This document shows, piece after piece, positions 42,478-51,309 of a stretch of DNA of 64,000 nucleotides. This DNA is from Bacillus_AD sp047238185 (lineage in GTDB: Bacteria; Bacillota; Bacilli; Bacillales; DSM-1321). Location of the stretch: positions 2,108,001 to 2,172,000 of the forward strand of contig NZ_JBDFMI010000001.1 in NCBI RefSeq assembly GCF_047238185.1, in the 5' to 3' direction. A model generated the notes under the pieces. That model worked only from the letters and a program-made list of their open reading frames with translations. It had not been told where the DNA came from and did no database searches. The first letter of the stretch is position 1; each line of letters begins with the position of its first letter. A program made the position numbers and the translations under genes.

Positions 42478-42515
42478 ATCAGAAATGCACTCAAGAAGGA
42501 GTGCATTTTCTGATT
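42477..42515 (+). terminator. Hairpin terminator of yjfB
   Basis: AATCAGAAATGCACTC (42477-42492) pairs with GAGTGCATTTTCTGATT (42499-42515). The rest of 42516-42786 shows no gene. Confidence 0.75.
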
Positions 42516-42786
42516 TGTTAACTAAACAGGCTCATAATGGATTTCTAGTCATTTCACAAACCCTACTTTATAATCAGCGAAGATAGGAAAACTATACTCA
42601 ATTATTAATCTCTGGCTACGAAAATCCTAATTAACAGTGCCTACAAATCCCCCTGCCCTTTTCCATCATTTAGTCAAAAACCAAGCTCTTTCTAGCCTCC
42701 TAAAAAATAGCCAAAAATTATATGATGTTTTTTTCCAATCCTCTTGTTATTCTAATATAAATAATAAATAAGTAAGGGGCGTTACC

Positions 42787-43473
42787 TTGTTTAAAAAAAC
42801 GATTCTCTCTTTAACGATTTTGCTCTTTTTATTGCTTGGTATTTCAACCATTTTTACGTTGCATAACGTGCATGCCACTACAAAACAATTAGAGAATTAT
42901 ACACATGCATTATTAGGAGAACAGCTAAGGAGCTTATTAAGTTTTGAGGATTGTGAGATTCAGGGACAGGAGATCATTATTAAAACTAAACTTCACGAGA
43001 ATTTTTCTCAACTAGATGTAAAATCACGCTATGGGTATCTATCCTTTTATGCAAAGCATTTAAGATATAGTTTAAGAAATCAGTCAACGTACAATGTAAC
43101 TCAATATTTCGATATCAAAATCATTGGGTCATATAATAATACTATATACGTCTTACATAATTATGTCCCCGACAAAAAAGTGAAAGTGAAGAGTAAAAGT
43201 TCGTTATTTATTAATGATGCTTTGGTTTATAATTCTACACAATATAAAAAAGACATTAATCGCTATAGATCGAACAACCGCGATTTTATTGATCACGATG
43301 AACAGATCCTAAGCTATGCAATAAACCTGTTTAACACAATAACAACAAACGGAAAATATTATAATCATAAAAAAGATGCTAAAATTATTTTAGACATGGT
43401 TACAGATAAATTTCAAATAACTCCTGAAGAATATGAAAAAATATACTTAAAGTACTTCTTTTTAACAGAATAA
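42787..43473 (+). CDS. Membrane-anchored protein of unrecognised family, copy 2
   Basis: 228 residues: N-terminal anchor or signal (about 5-24, TILSLTILLFLLLGISTIFT), then an extracytoplasmic domain paralogous to the protein at 40887. Shared blocks: YLSFYAKHLRYSLRNQS, the SLFINDALVYNS turn, and LSYAINLFNTITTNGKYYN with AKIILDMVTDKFQITPEEYEKIY. TTG start with AAGGGG seven bases upstream. Five other small genes separate neither copy from the other by more than 1.2 kb, which suggests a local duplication with inserted genes. Confidence 0.72.
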   Translation: MFKKTILSLTILLFLLLGISTIFTLHNVHATTKQLENYTHALLGEQLRSLLSFEDCEIQGQEIIIKTKLHENFSQLDVKSRYGYLSFYAKHLRYSLRNQSTYNVTQYFDIKIIGSYNNTIYVLHNYVPDKKVKVKSKSSLFINDALVYNSTQYKKDINRYRSNNRDFIDHDEQILSYAINLFNTITTNGKYYNHKKDAKIILDMVTDKFQITPEEYEKIYLKYFFLTE

Positions 43474-43853
43474 AATAATCCTATTCCCTCCTCTTTCATT
43501 CTATATACAGCTATGCTTTACAAAGATGCATTCCGCTGCAGTTAAATTTGAAGATGCGGGCATGCTTAGTGCCAATCCTAATGGCTTCTAAGTTTCCAGT
43601 AGATTCACGCCCATATATTATTTATGGGTACTTTTTGCATGTATGCCTAAGAATCATTTATATATGCTAATATTCCCCAAGAAAATTTCGCAGCCATTAA
43701 CAGACAGACTTGCTTACCTAATTAATACCTATTATTAGAAAGTAAGCAAAATGATATCTTCTCTCCTATCAATTAATAACTTGTAGATTCATCAAAAAAG
43801 TTATTCTATAATAAGATGTATTTATTACCTAAGTATTATCTAAGGAGAGAACT
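43474..43853. other. Gene-free region
   Basis: AT-rich, no credible gene or hairpin on either strand. Confidence 0.5.
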
Positions 43854-44018
43854 ATGTATTTTTGGAATATGAATAAACTCGTTACAGCATTACAAAAAGA
43901 GGCACTCACTAAGAAACAGAAAAACACTTACTATATAGCATTCTGGATACTTACAGCTTTGAATTTTCTTCTCATCCCAATAGCGTATGACCCTGCCCTA
44001 TTAAACAAATATGATTAG
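43854..44018 (+). CDS. Small membrane protein, overlaps the next gene
   Basis: 54 residues, MYFWNMNKLVTALQKEALTK, then KQKNTYYIAFWILTALNFLL, one membrane helix, ending LNKYD. GGAGAG precedes the ATG. Its last eight bases overlap the start of the next frame (ATGATTAG). The two together read like one protein of about 130 residues, so this may be the N-terminal part of a frameshifted gene instead of a separate one. Confidence 0.5.
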   Translation: MYFWNMNKLVTALQKEALTKKQKNTYYIAFWILTALNFLLIPIAYDPALLNKYD

Positions 44019-44256
44019 AAAAAAACTTGGTTTTTTCCTACCCTTTGTCGCCTTACTAATCCCACTCTTTTTAAGAACAATGCTATGGACCTTCATTTCA
44101 ATTGTAGTGTTATACTTCGTTTTGGGGATATTTGCCCCTGACTCCGCATACTTCATATCAGACGAAAGCAATATACTGGATTCCATTTGTATAGCTATTA
44201 TTAACGTAGTCATTAATTTGTTGAACATCCGTTATTTTAAAAAAATCGTCAACTAG
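44011..44256 (+). CDS. Small membrane protein, second of an overlapping pair
   Basis: 81 residues with three hydrophobic segments (about 6-22, 27-44, 55-72) and NIRYFKKIVN at the end. The ATG lies inside the 3' end of the previous frame, with no ribosome site of its own, so it depends on translational coupling or is the C-terminal part of a frameshifted gene. A terminator follows one base after the stop. Confidence 0.5.
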   Translation: MIRKKLGFFLPFVALLIPLFLRTMLWTFISIVVLYFVLGIFAPDSAYFISDESNILDSICIAIINVVINLLNIRYFKKIVN

Positions 44257-44283
44257 AAAAAGCTCTCTAAGGCTTTTTCTTTT
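44257..44283 (+). terminator. Terminator after the overlapping pair
   Basis: AAAAAGC (44257-44263) pairs with GCTTTTT (44272-44278), then CTTTTT. Confidence 0.75.
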
Positions 44284-44426
44284 TCCCCCTTGCAGCTTCC
44301 TTCTCTGCCTGAATCTGAATGTATCACTATGATAGCACTTCATCTCTTCCATTTTAACGCGCAGCTACAATTTCTATTCCACAATAACAGACAAAAGCCG
44401 CCTTAAATGACAGCTGATAATCTGAA

Positions 44427-44969
44427 TTACATATCTGTAACTTTATGATCAATTTGCCCATACTCATACCAAATCAATGCTTTTAGTTCAATTTCTTTAA
44501 TTAAATAGTCCTTACCCTTTATGTATGATTCAATGACATCAGGAAATTGACGCGCTAACGTTTCCTTTAACCTTCCATACAGTTCCCTCTCGTTTGGGTG
44601 TAATTTTAAATAGTCACGGAAAGCCAAGTGCCTTTTTATTTCATGACTCCCAACCTGATAGATATGAACATGATGTGAGCGATAGTCTCCACCTTTTTGA
44701 AAGTATCTGCGTTGAACGATCCCATTTTCACCTTTAGCTTCATATCCGATTTCTTGCATCATATTATTATATGTATCTACCTTATTAATATCTTTCACGA
44801 CAGGCATTATGTCTATTATTGGTTTAGCTTTTAATCCTGGAACAGAGGTACTGCCGATATGGTGTATATCTATGATTTCATCCCCGAAAACAAGGTTCAG
44901 TTTTTCAGCCTCTTCTGAAAAGTGTTGAACCCATCTCGCATCGTACGATCTTACTTCCACCTTCCGCAA
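44427..44969 (-). CDS. GrpB-family (UPF0157) protein
   Basis: 180 residues, nucleotidyltransferase-like fold of the GrpB family. Landmarks: YDARWVQHFSEEAEKL near the N-terminus, HHIGSTSVPGLKAKPIIDI near 41-60, HHVHIYQ near 105 and HLAFRDYLKLHP near 120. Members occur alone or fused to CoaE; the substrate is unknown. Start is TTG at 44969 with GGGAGG seven bases upstream. Monocistronic. Confidence 0.9.
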   Translation of the reverse strand: MRKVEVRSYDARWVQHFSEEAEKLNLVFGDEIIDIHHIGSTSVPGLKAKPIIDIMPVVKDINKVDTYNNMMQEIGYEAKGENGIVQRRYFQKGGDYRSHHVHIYQVGSHEIKRHLAFRDYLKLHPNERELYGRLKETLARQFPDVIESYIKGKDYLIKEIELKALIWYEYGQIDHKVTDM

Positions 44970-45113
44970 TTGGCTCCCTCCCAATCATTGTTTTCATTTA
45001 TTCATGCTTGCATTTAACCTTATTCTTACACTAACCAAAACTGTTTGCCTTATTACCAAAAGGCTTCAAACTAGCAGCCCGTATATTTTTTTCTATTTTC
45101 ATCAATAGCTCCT

Positions 45114-45452
45114 CTATCCGAAGTATTGAAAATATAGTTGATAAAGAGCGAGACAAAACCCTAGTATACTTGCCTTCATTTTAGCTGGATGCTTCTTCTT
45201 ACTGGAAAACAAGTAACAAATAATAAAGATAAATCCTAAAGGGATATATAGCCGAAAGACACCCGCTTCTGTATAGCTAGAATAAACGGGCGTAGTGTAA
45301 GCACTAATCAGAAAATAAAAGTAAAGGCTAAAGCGCCGAGTTTCTAATTGCTTACTCCACTTTATCAAAAAGAATAGACAGATTACTAAGTATATTGTAA
45401 TAGGTAAAGGCGGTAAAACAATAGTAGCACCTTCTCCCACTTTAAATTCCAT
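45114..45452 (-). CDS. Uncharacterised membrane protein
   Basis: 112 residues with four probable helices (about 15-32, 44-58, 68-84 and 93-109) and a basic loop SSKKKHPAKMK. GGAGG lies nine bases before the ATG. No family recognised. Confidence 0.68.
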   Translation of the reverse strand: MEFKVGEGATIVLPPLPITIYLVICLFFLIKWSKQLETRRFSLYFYFLISAYTTPVYSSYTEAGVFRLYIPLGFIFIICYLFSSKKKHPAKMKASILGFCLALYQLYFQYFG

Positions 45453-45624
45453 TCAGCATCTCCTCCTATGTAATTAATATACCATTATTATGGTAAAAAA
45501 AGGGTAACTTTGCCAACACCTGCACTTCAGCTTTAAAAAAAAATAATACAGAATAAAGCTAAGCAATAATTTAAATATTAAAATAAATGCATTATAATTA
45601 AGCAAAGGATGGTGTTACAACGGT

Positions 45625-46080
45625 ATGATCATTAAACTAGATGATTTAACAGATAAAAAGAGTATTGATCTTATTAGCACACACCTAACAGGTATGGCTG
45701 AAAATTCCCCTCCCGCGAGTGTTCACGCCTTGAATATCTATGGGCTTAAGCGAGATGATATTGCTTTTTATAGTGCCTGGCAAAACAATGAGATTATGGG
45801 CTGTGGAGCCTTAAAAGAACTTACGGCCAAACATGGAGAGATAAAATCAATGCGCACAGCAAAAGAACATTTGAGAAAAGGCGTTGCCAGAGCCTTGTTA
45901 CAGCATATTATTAATGAAGCCAAATTGCGCGGTTATACAAAAGTAAGCCTAGAAACAGGTTCTATGGAAGCCTTTCAACCAGCTCATCGACTATATGAAA
46001 GCTTTGGTTTTACATATTGCGATTCTTTTGATAACTATAAGGATGACCCAAACAGTCGGTTTATGACAATGAACCTATAA
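45625..46080 (+). CDS. GNAT acetyltransferase, YsnE-like
   Basis: 151 residues. Acetyl-CoA-binding motif A reads SMRTAKEHLRKGVARALLQHI near 75-95 (the R-x-x-G-x-A form), and the C-terminal motif B reads YESFGFTYCDSF near 128. MGCGALKEL and KVSLETGSMEAFQPAHRLY match YsnE of B. subtilis. An acetyltransferase acting on a small amine or amino acid is expected; substrate unknown. Monocistronic. Confidence 0.85.
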   Translation: MIIKLDDLTDKKSIDLISTHLTGMAENSPPASVHALNIYGLKRDDIAFYSAWQNNEIMGCGALKELTAKHGEIKSMRTAKEHLRKGVARALLQHIINEAKLRGYTKVSLETGSMEAFQPAHRLYESFGFTYCDSFDNYKDDPNSRFMTMNL

Positions 46081-46303
46081 TAGAATGTGAATTTCTAATT
46101 TTAAAGAATATCCTTCCGTACTCTACGATCAGAATGACCATTTACTCATTCTTCAAAGAAATAGTTTTAGCTCTTTTGATTTTTGGCATAAGTGGAAGGA
46201 ATAAAGAAATAAAAAAACACTTACAATATCATATGTTCAATTAATATTCATATCATTTCCATTTCTATATAACCGATCGATTTTATCAAAGGGTGCTGAT
46301 CAT

Positions 46304-46855
46304 ATGAAAAAATTCGCCATATGGGAAAAAAGAGAAGTATACAGTTCTGAACTTTTGGAAATATCAACTTCAAATGACGTCACTACAGTAAATAGCACCA
46401 TTATCTCGCTAGAAAGTGGTTCTCCTTTAAAGATTAACTATCAAATAACGCTAAATCGTTGGTTTACTAAAAATCTTTATTTAAATATACCTCATCTTGA
46501 TAAGAGCCTGTTTATTCAAACAAATCCTAAACGACAATGGTTTGACAAGGAACAGAACGAGCTGACTGAACTTTACGGGGCAATTGATATTGATCTATCT
46601 TGTACGCCTTTTACAAACACGTTACCAATTAATCGTTCGAACTGGATCATAAATCAACCTCAGATTTTCCATATGGTTTATATTAAAGTGCCTGAACTAA
46701 CCCTTAAGAAAGTTAAACAAATATATACTCTTATCAAAGACGAAGATGATTATCAACTATTTAGTTATAGAAGCGCAACGTTTCAAACTACGATTATGAT
46801 AGATAGAGATGGATTAGTAATTGATTATCCTAAACTCTTCCATCGAAAATACTAG
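46304..46855 (+). CDS. Putative glycolipid-binding domain protein
   Basis: 183 residues, soluble, beta-rich. Landmarks FAIWEKREVYSSELLEI at the N-terminus, the basic KRQWFDKEQNELTEL stretch, and the motif DIDLSCTPFTNTLPINRS near 95-112, match the putative glycolipid-binding family. The structural homologue family binds lipid-like ligands in a lipocalin-like barrel, but the role is unproven. GGGTGCTGAT precedes the ATG. A terminator follows. Nothing in the neighbourhood hints at a pathway. Confidence 0.8.
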   Translation: MKKFAIWEKREVYSSELLEISTSNDVTTVNSTIISLESGSPLKINYQITLNRWFTKNLYLNIPHLDKSLFIQTNPKRQWFDKEQNELTELYGAIDIDLSCTPFTNTLPINRSNWIINQPQIFHMVYIKVPELTLKKVKQIYTLIKDEDDYQLFSYRSATFQTTIMIDRDGLVIDYPKLFHRKY

Positions 46856-46858
46856 AGC

Positions 46859-46899
46859 TTTGGCTCGGATGATCATCTGAGCCAAACCCTCCTTTTTTT
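46859..46899 (+). terminator. Terminator of the glycolipid-binding gene
   Basis: TTTGGCTC (46859-46866) pairs with GAGCCAAA (46879-46886), with inner GATGATCATC symmetry, then a T run. Confidence 0.8.
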
Positions 46900-47147
46900 G
46901 TGAAGTCCTTCAATCTTGCGGTTAGTTTTGTAACACTAAACATTTTGCTGCCTATGATTACATATAAAAAAGCCGCCATTATCTGCTTTCCAAATGTAAA
47001 TATTCCTTGCCTAACATTTGTACACCCAAAATTGTTTCTATAAAGATACTTCATTGTTTGAATGGTTATACAATAAATTACAAACCTATTTCCCCTACTT
47101 AGCTAGTGTTAATTTGAATACTGAAGTCCCTTCCCATTCCCGATGGC

Positions 47148-47175
47148 AAAAAATGCACTTAACAGCATTTTTTTG
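47148..47175 (+). terminator. Orphan terminator
   Basis: AAAAAATGC (47148-47156) pairs with GCATTTTTT (47165-47173). No gene with a ribosome site precedes it on the plus strand. The rest of 46900-47297 looks non-coding. Confidence 0.55.
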
Positions 47176-47297
47176 TAATTATGTTTTAAAATTTGTAATG
47201 AAAAATTTATTTGTATTTCTATTAAAAATATATTAAATTTGCAATGCACCATACGAACAAGATTGGGTTCATATTCGAATAAAGGCGGGATTGCTTC

Positions 47298-47549
47298 ATG
47301 ATAATATTACAAAAGGACTTTAATTTTACAAACTATCGAACAATCAAAATTTATTTCCAAAAGTTCAAAAAAGATGGAAAATGTGTAGTTTGTATTCCAT
47401 TTCTCTCATGGTCAGTAGAATATTCGAGTAAAGATGACATATCCCAAATCTATGAAGTTTTAACAAAGTCATTAGATTTTCATCTTTATCAAGGAAATAC
47501 TGATAAATTAGCAAAGTTTATCATCTCTATGACTCAACAATGTACATGA
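47298..47549 (+). CDS. Uncharacterised small protein
   Basis: 83 residues, soluble: MIILQKDFNFTNYRTIKIYF, then FKKDGKCVVCIPFLSWSVEY and a helical end DKLAKFIISMTQQCT. AAAGGCGGG lies eight bases before the ATG. No family recognised. Confidence 0.55.
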   Translation: MIILQKDFNFTNYRTIKIYFQKFKKDGKCVVCIPFLSWSVEYSSKDDISQIYEVLTKSLDFHLYQGNTDKLAKFIISMTQQCT

Positions 47550-47779
47550 CTTTACTTACATAAGTTAATTGAAGATTTTCCAATTTTTAAAATTATGGAT
47601 TTATAGATAAATAGTTGAGAGAGGATATTCATATTATATCTATTTTTCTAGAAATGATTATTTCTCTAAAAACATTCATAAACTTACTTTTCAGCTAATA
47701 GTCCAAACAAACTTTTTAAGTGCATCATATTGTAGAGTATGGACAAATACAAGCTAAAAATAAAGTTGAAAGGACGTTT

Positions 47780-48193
47780 ATGATGAATTGTAATTGCTTA
47801 GATGATCTTTGCCAGGAATTTGCTAGAATACTTGGTGGAGTTGGTAGCTTAGATGATAATGGAGTTTGTTTGGTACAAAAGTTTAGAAATCTTGACTTTA
47901 CTATTCTCGGACGTGAAACACGCTCTCCTTTAGTAAACCCTCAATTTTTTACTTTTGAAGACTTAGATGACAAAGGTAATGCATTAAACTTAGGAGAAAC
48001 TGTCTTGTTAGAAGATGAAATAAACCCTTTATTAACAGAGCTCAGAAAAAGAAATTTAATTGTAACTGCTGTTCATAATCATTGGTTATTTGATTGTCCA
48101 AGAGCAATGTACATGCACTTTGAATCAGTTGAACCTCCATTACAATTTGCCAGAAAAGTAAGAGAAGCTTTTAAAGTTTTAAGAGATTGTTAA
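47780..48193 (+). CDS. DUF1259 (LppY/LpqO-like) protein
   Basis: 137 residues. LDDLCQEFARILGGVGSLDD, the middle GETVLLEDEINPLLTELRKRN, and AVHNHWLFDCPRAMYMHFE are landmarks of DUF1259, a family that includes mycobacterial LppY and LpqO; function unknown. No signal peptide here. Start at 47780, GAAAGGA upstream; 20 extra codons further 5' have no ribosome site. It lies just left of an IS21 element. Confidence 0.82.
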   Translation: MMNCNCLDDLCQEFARILGGVGSLDDNGVCLVQKFRNLDFTILGRETRSPLVNPQFFTFEDLDDKGNALNLGETVLLEDEINPLLTELRKRNLIVTAVHNHWLFDCPRAMYMHFESVEPPLQFARKVREAFKVLRDC

Positions 48194-48330
48194 TGAATAA
48201 AACGGTATGGAATTGAATCGGGAGATAAAGGAAGTAACGTTTAGACAGTTATTTATATATACTTGTTTTAGTCGAAATGACAACTAACCTTCCAAGGAAA
48301 TAAACAGTTAGATAAGACTTATCTATTTGC

Positions 48331-48366
48331 AGAAAGCCCCTACTCAATGAGAAGGGGCTTTCTTAA
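48331..48366. terminator. Bidirectional terminator
   Basis: AGAAAGCCCC (48331-48340) pairs exactly with GGGGCTTTCT (48354-48363). It serves the DUF1259 gene and the small minus-strand gene at 48368. Confidence 0.85.
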
Positions 48367-48367
48367 T

Positions 48368-48550
48368 TTACTTCATCTTCATATCCTGCACAAGTCTGCG
48401 TATTCGTTTTTTAAAGTATTTACCTTTTTGTAAGGCATCTATTATCAAGCGATCATCTTTAGCAGTTTCGTACAAACTCAGCTTTACTTCCGATTCAGCC
48501 AGTAATTGAATTGCCGAAGTTAGATGCGCTCGAAATGTAGATGCATTCAA
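48368..48550 (-). pseudogene. Small gene with doubtful start, beside the IS21 element
   Basis: 60 residues from a TTG without ribosome site: MNASTFRAHLTSAIQLLAES, then a basic helical end FKKRIRRLVQDMK. A perfect GGAGG exists further upstream on the minus strand (48581-48585), and the frame is open back past it; the codon at the right distance is ATT (48566-48568) and not ATG. The start may have mutated, leaving a non-functional gene, or a rare ATT start is used. Confidence 0.45.
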
Positions 48551-48671
48551 AAAATGGACGTAACTAATGAAAAGGCAAGACCTCCATCTTCACCTAAACT
48601 TCTACTATTAAAGCATGATTATGTCACTGTTTAACATACTATAGATTCAATAACCAGTTGCTATTTAGAAA

Positions 48672-48715
48672 TGCTAATTTAAATATGTACAGTATTGCTC
48701 GAATAAATATGTACA
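48672..48715 (+). repeat. IS21 left terminal inverted repeat
   Basis: Begins TGCTAATTTAAATATGTACA and contains a second ATGTACA at 48709-48715; pairs with the right end at 50802-50845. Confidence 0.8.
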
Positions 48716-48756
48716 AATTTGATATGAATCTACATACTAATCTTGGGGGGATTAGT

Positions 48757-50040
48757 ATGTACATAACAATGAATATTGATATCGATTTTGAGATTAAAAG
48801 TCTTTCAGACTTACCGAAATTCAAACAGATTATGGAGCATATGAAAATGAAAATCAATAAAAGTAAGCTAGCAAAGGAATTGGGTGTGGATCGGCGGACA
48901 ATTGATAAATATCTAAATGGCTTTATCCCAAAAAGAAAAAGGGAAAAGCCCTCAAAGATTGATCCTTATTATGAAATAATAGCCGCATTGTTATCAGAAG
49001 ATTCAAAACAGGTATTTTATTACCGTCGTATGCTTTGGCAGTACCTAAAAGACAATCATGGATTGGAATGTGGAGCTTCAACCTTCCGTGCGTATATAGC
49101 TCGTACACCTGAATTTAATGCCTACTTTGAAGAGGATAAACGTATTTCTTCACCCAAAGGGACAGTCCGATTTGAAACGCCACCAGGTAAGCAGGCCCAA
49201 TTAGATTGGAAGGAAAACATTTTATTCGAAACCAAAGAGGGAGAAAAGATAGAAGTCAATGTGGCGGCTTTCATTTTATCAAATTCCAGATTCCGAACAT
49301 TTCAATTAAGTCTTTCTAAGTCACAGAGTACCTTACTTTCTTTTTTAACAGATACTTTTGAAGCAATTGGCGGAGTTCCAGCTGAAATCCTTACGGATAA
49401 TATGAAAACGGTAATGGATGAAGCGAGGACTGATTATCAACCTGGGAAAGTGAATGCGAAATTTGATCAGTTTGCGAGGGACTTTGATTTTAAAGTCAAA
49501 CCATGTATTGCAGGACGACCGAGAACCAAGGGGAAAATTGAATCCACAATGAAACTCCTTGATGAAATTCATGCGTACCAAGGTCAACTGACAATGGAGG
49601 AACTTCATCTATTCATACAGGATTTAGGGAATAGAATGAATCACCAGATCCATCAAGGAACGGGGAAAATACCGATTATGGAATTCAAAAAAGAAAGGAA
49701 CCACTTACTCCAGCTACCAACTGACAAAGTAAGAGATTCCTATCGCATCAAACATACACATGTAAAAGTCAATGCATCAAACATGATTTCCTACAAATCG
49801 AATCAATACTCTGTACCACCAGAATATCAAGGAAAAAAAGTAGGCTTACAGGTGTATGATGACTACTTGTGGATTTATTATAACATGAAACTGATCGCCC
49901 AACATCCAATTAGTAACGCTAAACTTAATTATCAAGAGGAACATTATAAGGCAAGCTTACTTGTTTCCACCCCTCATTATCCTGAAATCGACGATTTAGC
50001 AAAACGGAATTTAGCAACGATTGGAGAAGTGTATAAATAA
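48757..50040 (+). CDS. istA: IS21 transposase IstA
   Basis: 427 residues. An N-terminal helix-turn-helix (KSKLAKELGVDRRTIDKYLNG, about 32-52) binds the ends; the DDE core follows with D in AQLDWKENILF near 155, D in ILTDNMKTV near 215 and E in RTKGKIESTMKLL near 250. The start is the ATG at 48757 with GGGGGG six bases upstream; the frame opens 33 codons earlier within the left terminal repeat. Its stop overlaps the istB start (TAATG). Confidence 0.93.
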   Translation: MYITMNIDIDFEIKSLSDLPKFKQIMEHMKMKINKSKLAKELGVDRRTIDKYLNGFIPKRKREKPSKIDPYYEIIAALLSEDSKQVFYYRRMLWQYLKDNHGLECGASTFRAYIARTPEFNAYFEEDKRISSPKGTVRFETPPGKQAQLDWKENILFETKEGEKIEVNVAAFILSNSRFRTFQLSLSKSQSTLLSFLTDTFEAIGGVPAEILTDNMKTVMDEARTDYQPGKVNAKFDQFARDFDFKVKPCIAGRPRTKGKIESTMKLLDEIHAYQGQLTMEELHLFIQDLGNRMNHQIHQGTGKIPIMEFKKERNHLLQLPTDKVRDSYRIKHTHVKVNASNMISYKSNQYSVPPEYQGKKVGLQVYDDYLWIYYNMKLIAQHPISNAKLNYQEEHYKASLLVSTPHYPEIDDLAKRNLATIGEVYK

Positions 50041-50798
50041 TGAATCCAACTACAAACTATCAACAATTATTATGGAATCTTGACTATCTAAAGTTAAAGC
50101 AAATGAGCTTACATTTAAATGAAATCGTAGACTTCAGCGTAAAGCATCAGATGTCATTTATCGACACATTAATCAAGTTGACTGCGTATGAAATAGACAT
50201 ACGGGAGAAAAACATGACGCAATCGATGGTGAAGGTCGCAGCTTTCCCTCATTTTAAGGAGGTGAAAGATTTCGATTTTACCTTTCAAACATCGATTAAC
50301 CAACAGCAGATTCTAGACTTCCTTACATTGCGTTTTATCGAGGAGAATGAAAATATTGTGTTTTTAGGACCAAGTGGTGTCGGTAAAACCCATTTGGCCA
50401 CAGCAATAGGGATTGCGGCAGCAAAGAAACGGACGAGTACCTATTTTATTAAGTGCCATGACTTGATTCAAAATTTGAGGAAAGCTCGATTAGAAAATCG
50501 GTTAGAGAGCCGTTTGAAGCATTACAGCAAATACAGACTGTTAATCATCGATGAAATCGGTTATTTACCGATTGATCACGAAGACGCTAAGTTGTTTTTC
50601 CAGCTGATTGATCGAAGATATGAAAAAAGAAGTACCATCTTAACAACCAATGTGAATTTCAAAGCGTGGGATGAAATATTTCAGGAACCTAAACTGGCCA
50701 ATGCCATATTAGACCGCATTTTACATCATGCGACAGTTGTGCCTATGATAGGTGATTCATACCGATTAAAGGATCATTTAGCAAAAGAGAACGAGTAA
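50040..50798 (+). CDS. istB: IS21 helper ATPase IstB
   Basis: 252 residues, AAA+ ATPase of the DnaC/IstB group that assists IstA in target choice and strand transfer. Walker A GPSGVGKTHLA near 112, Walker B LLIIDEIGYLPID near 174, and a sensor region TTNVNF near 205. It shares one base with the istA stop, so the two are coupled. Ends 47 bases before the right end of the element. Confidence 0.93.
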   Translation: MNPTTNYQQLLWNLDYLKLKQMSLHLNEIVDFSVKHQMSFIDTLIKLTAYEIDIREKNMTQSMVKVAAFPHFKEVKDFDFTFQTSINQQQILDFLTLRFIEENENIVFLGPSGVGKTHLATAIGIAAAKKRTSTYFIKCHDLIQNLRKARLENRLESRLKHYSKYRLLIIDEIGYLPIDHEDAKLFFQLIDRRYEKRSTILTTNVNFKAWDEIFQEPKLANAILDRILHHATVVPMIGDSYRLKDHLAKENE

Positions 50799-50801
50799 TT
50801 C

Positions 50802-50845
50802 TGTACATCCTTATCCAAGCGAAAGTGTACATATTTATGTTGACA
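50802..50845 (-). repeat. IS21 right terminal inverted repeat
   Basis: Read on the minus strand it begins TGTCAACATAAATATGTACA and has a second ATGTACA; the inverse of the left end at 48672-48715. Confidence 0.8.
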
Positions 50846-51021
50846 TTTACATGCTATTATTAGTTGCTTCATTTTGACTGCATACTCCCCACTTCTTACT
50901 TCCAAATTCACCTCCTATAAAAACGATTTCCTCATGCTTCCAATCGTATTATTTGCAAGATGAGGATTTAGTAAGGTATATTCAATTATCAATCAATAAT
51001 CTTAACAACGGAGTATAAAAC

Positions 51022-51275
51022 ATGAAACGAGCAGAACTATCATCTATACTTAGATGATCAAAACCAAGCATCATTTCATTTCTTTTAAGTCTTTGTATAG
51101 GTATTTATATCGTAACAAAAGGAATGATTAATCTCATTGCTCATAAAGGTTGGGCGGACAGTCCACCTGACATTTTTTGGGGATGCTATTTCATGTTTAA
51201 TGGTTTTTGATTTATAGAAAAGAAGCCATAGAATATAGCAAGCAATGAAAAGAAATAATTGAAGATGATGAATGA
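51022..51275 (+). pseudogene. Broken small membrane protein gene
   Basis: An ATG with GGAG upstream starts MKRAELSSILR, then TGA at codon 12 (51055), then a membrane-like stretch SIISFLLSLCIGIYIVTKGM, ending at TGA 51208. In a different frame the protein seems to go on (FLIYRKEAIEYSKQ, TGA, KEIIEDDE) to 51275. Two stops plus a frameshift indicate a decayed gene of about 80 residues. Selenocysteine decoding is unlikely because the frame is also shifted. Confidence 0.55.
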
Positions 51276-51309
51276 TATCAACCCCTAACTATTTTCTCTG
51301 AGGTGCAAA

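Larger units (their letters stand above)
48672..50845 (+). mobile_element. IS21-family insertion sequence (complete)
   Basis: 2174 bp with istA and istB and matching ends. The 44-base ends (48672-48715 and, reversed, 50802-50845) both follow TGNNAANNTAAATATGTACA and carry a second ATGTACA, the repeated transposase-binding sites usual for IS21. Both genes appear intact. No perfect target duplication touches these ends; ATGCTA occurs at 48671-48676 and at 50851-50856. Confidence 0.92.

Noticed and set aside
46087..46204. Startless frame (NFKEYPSVLYDQNDHLLI...) after the acetyltransferase
   Set aside because: No start codon or ribosome site; may be a relic but cannot be supported.
47018..47236. 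Plus-strand frame of 72 codons
   Set aside because: No ribosome site, spans an orphan terminator.
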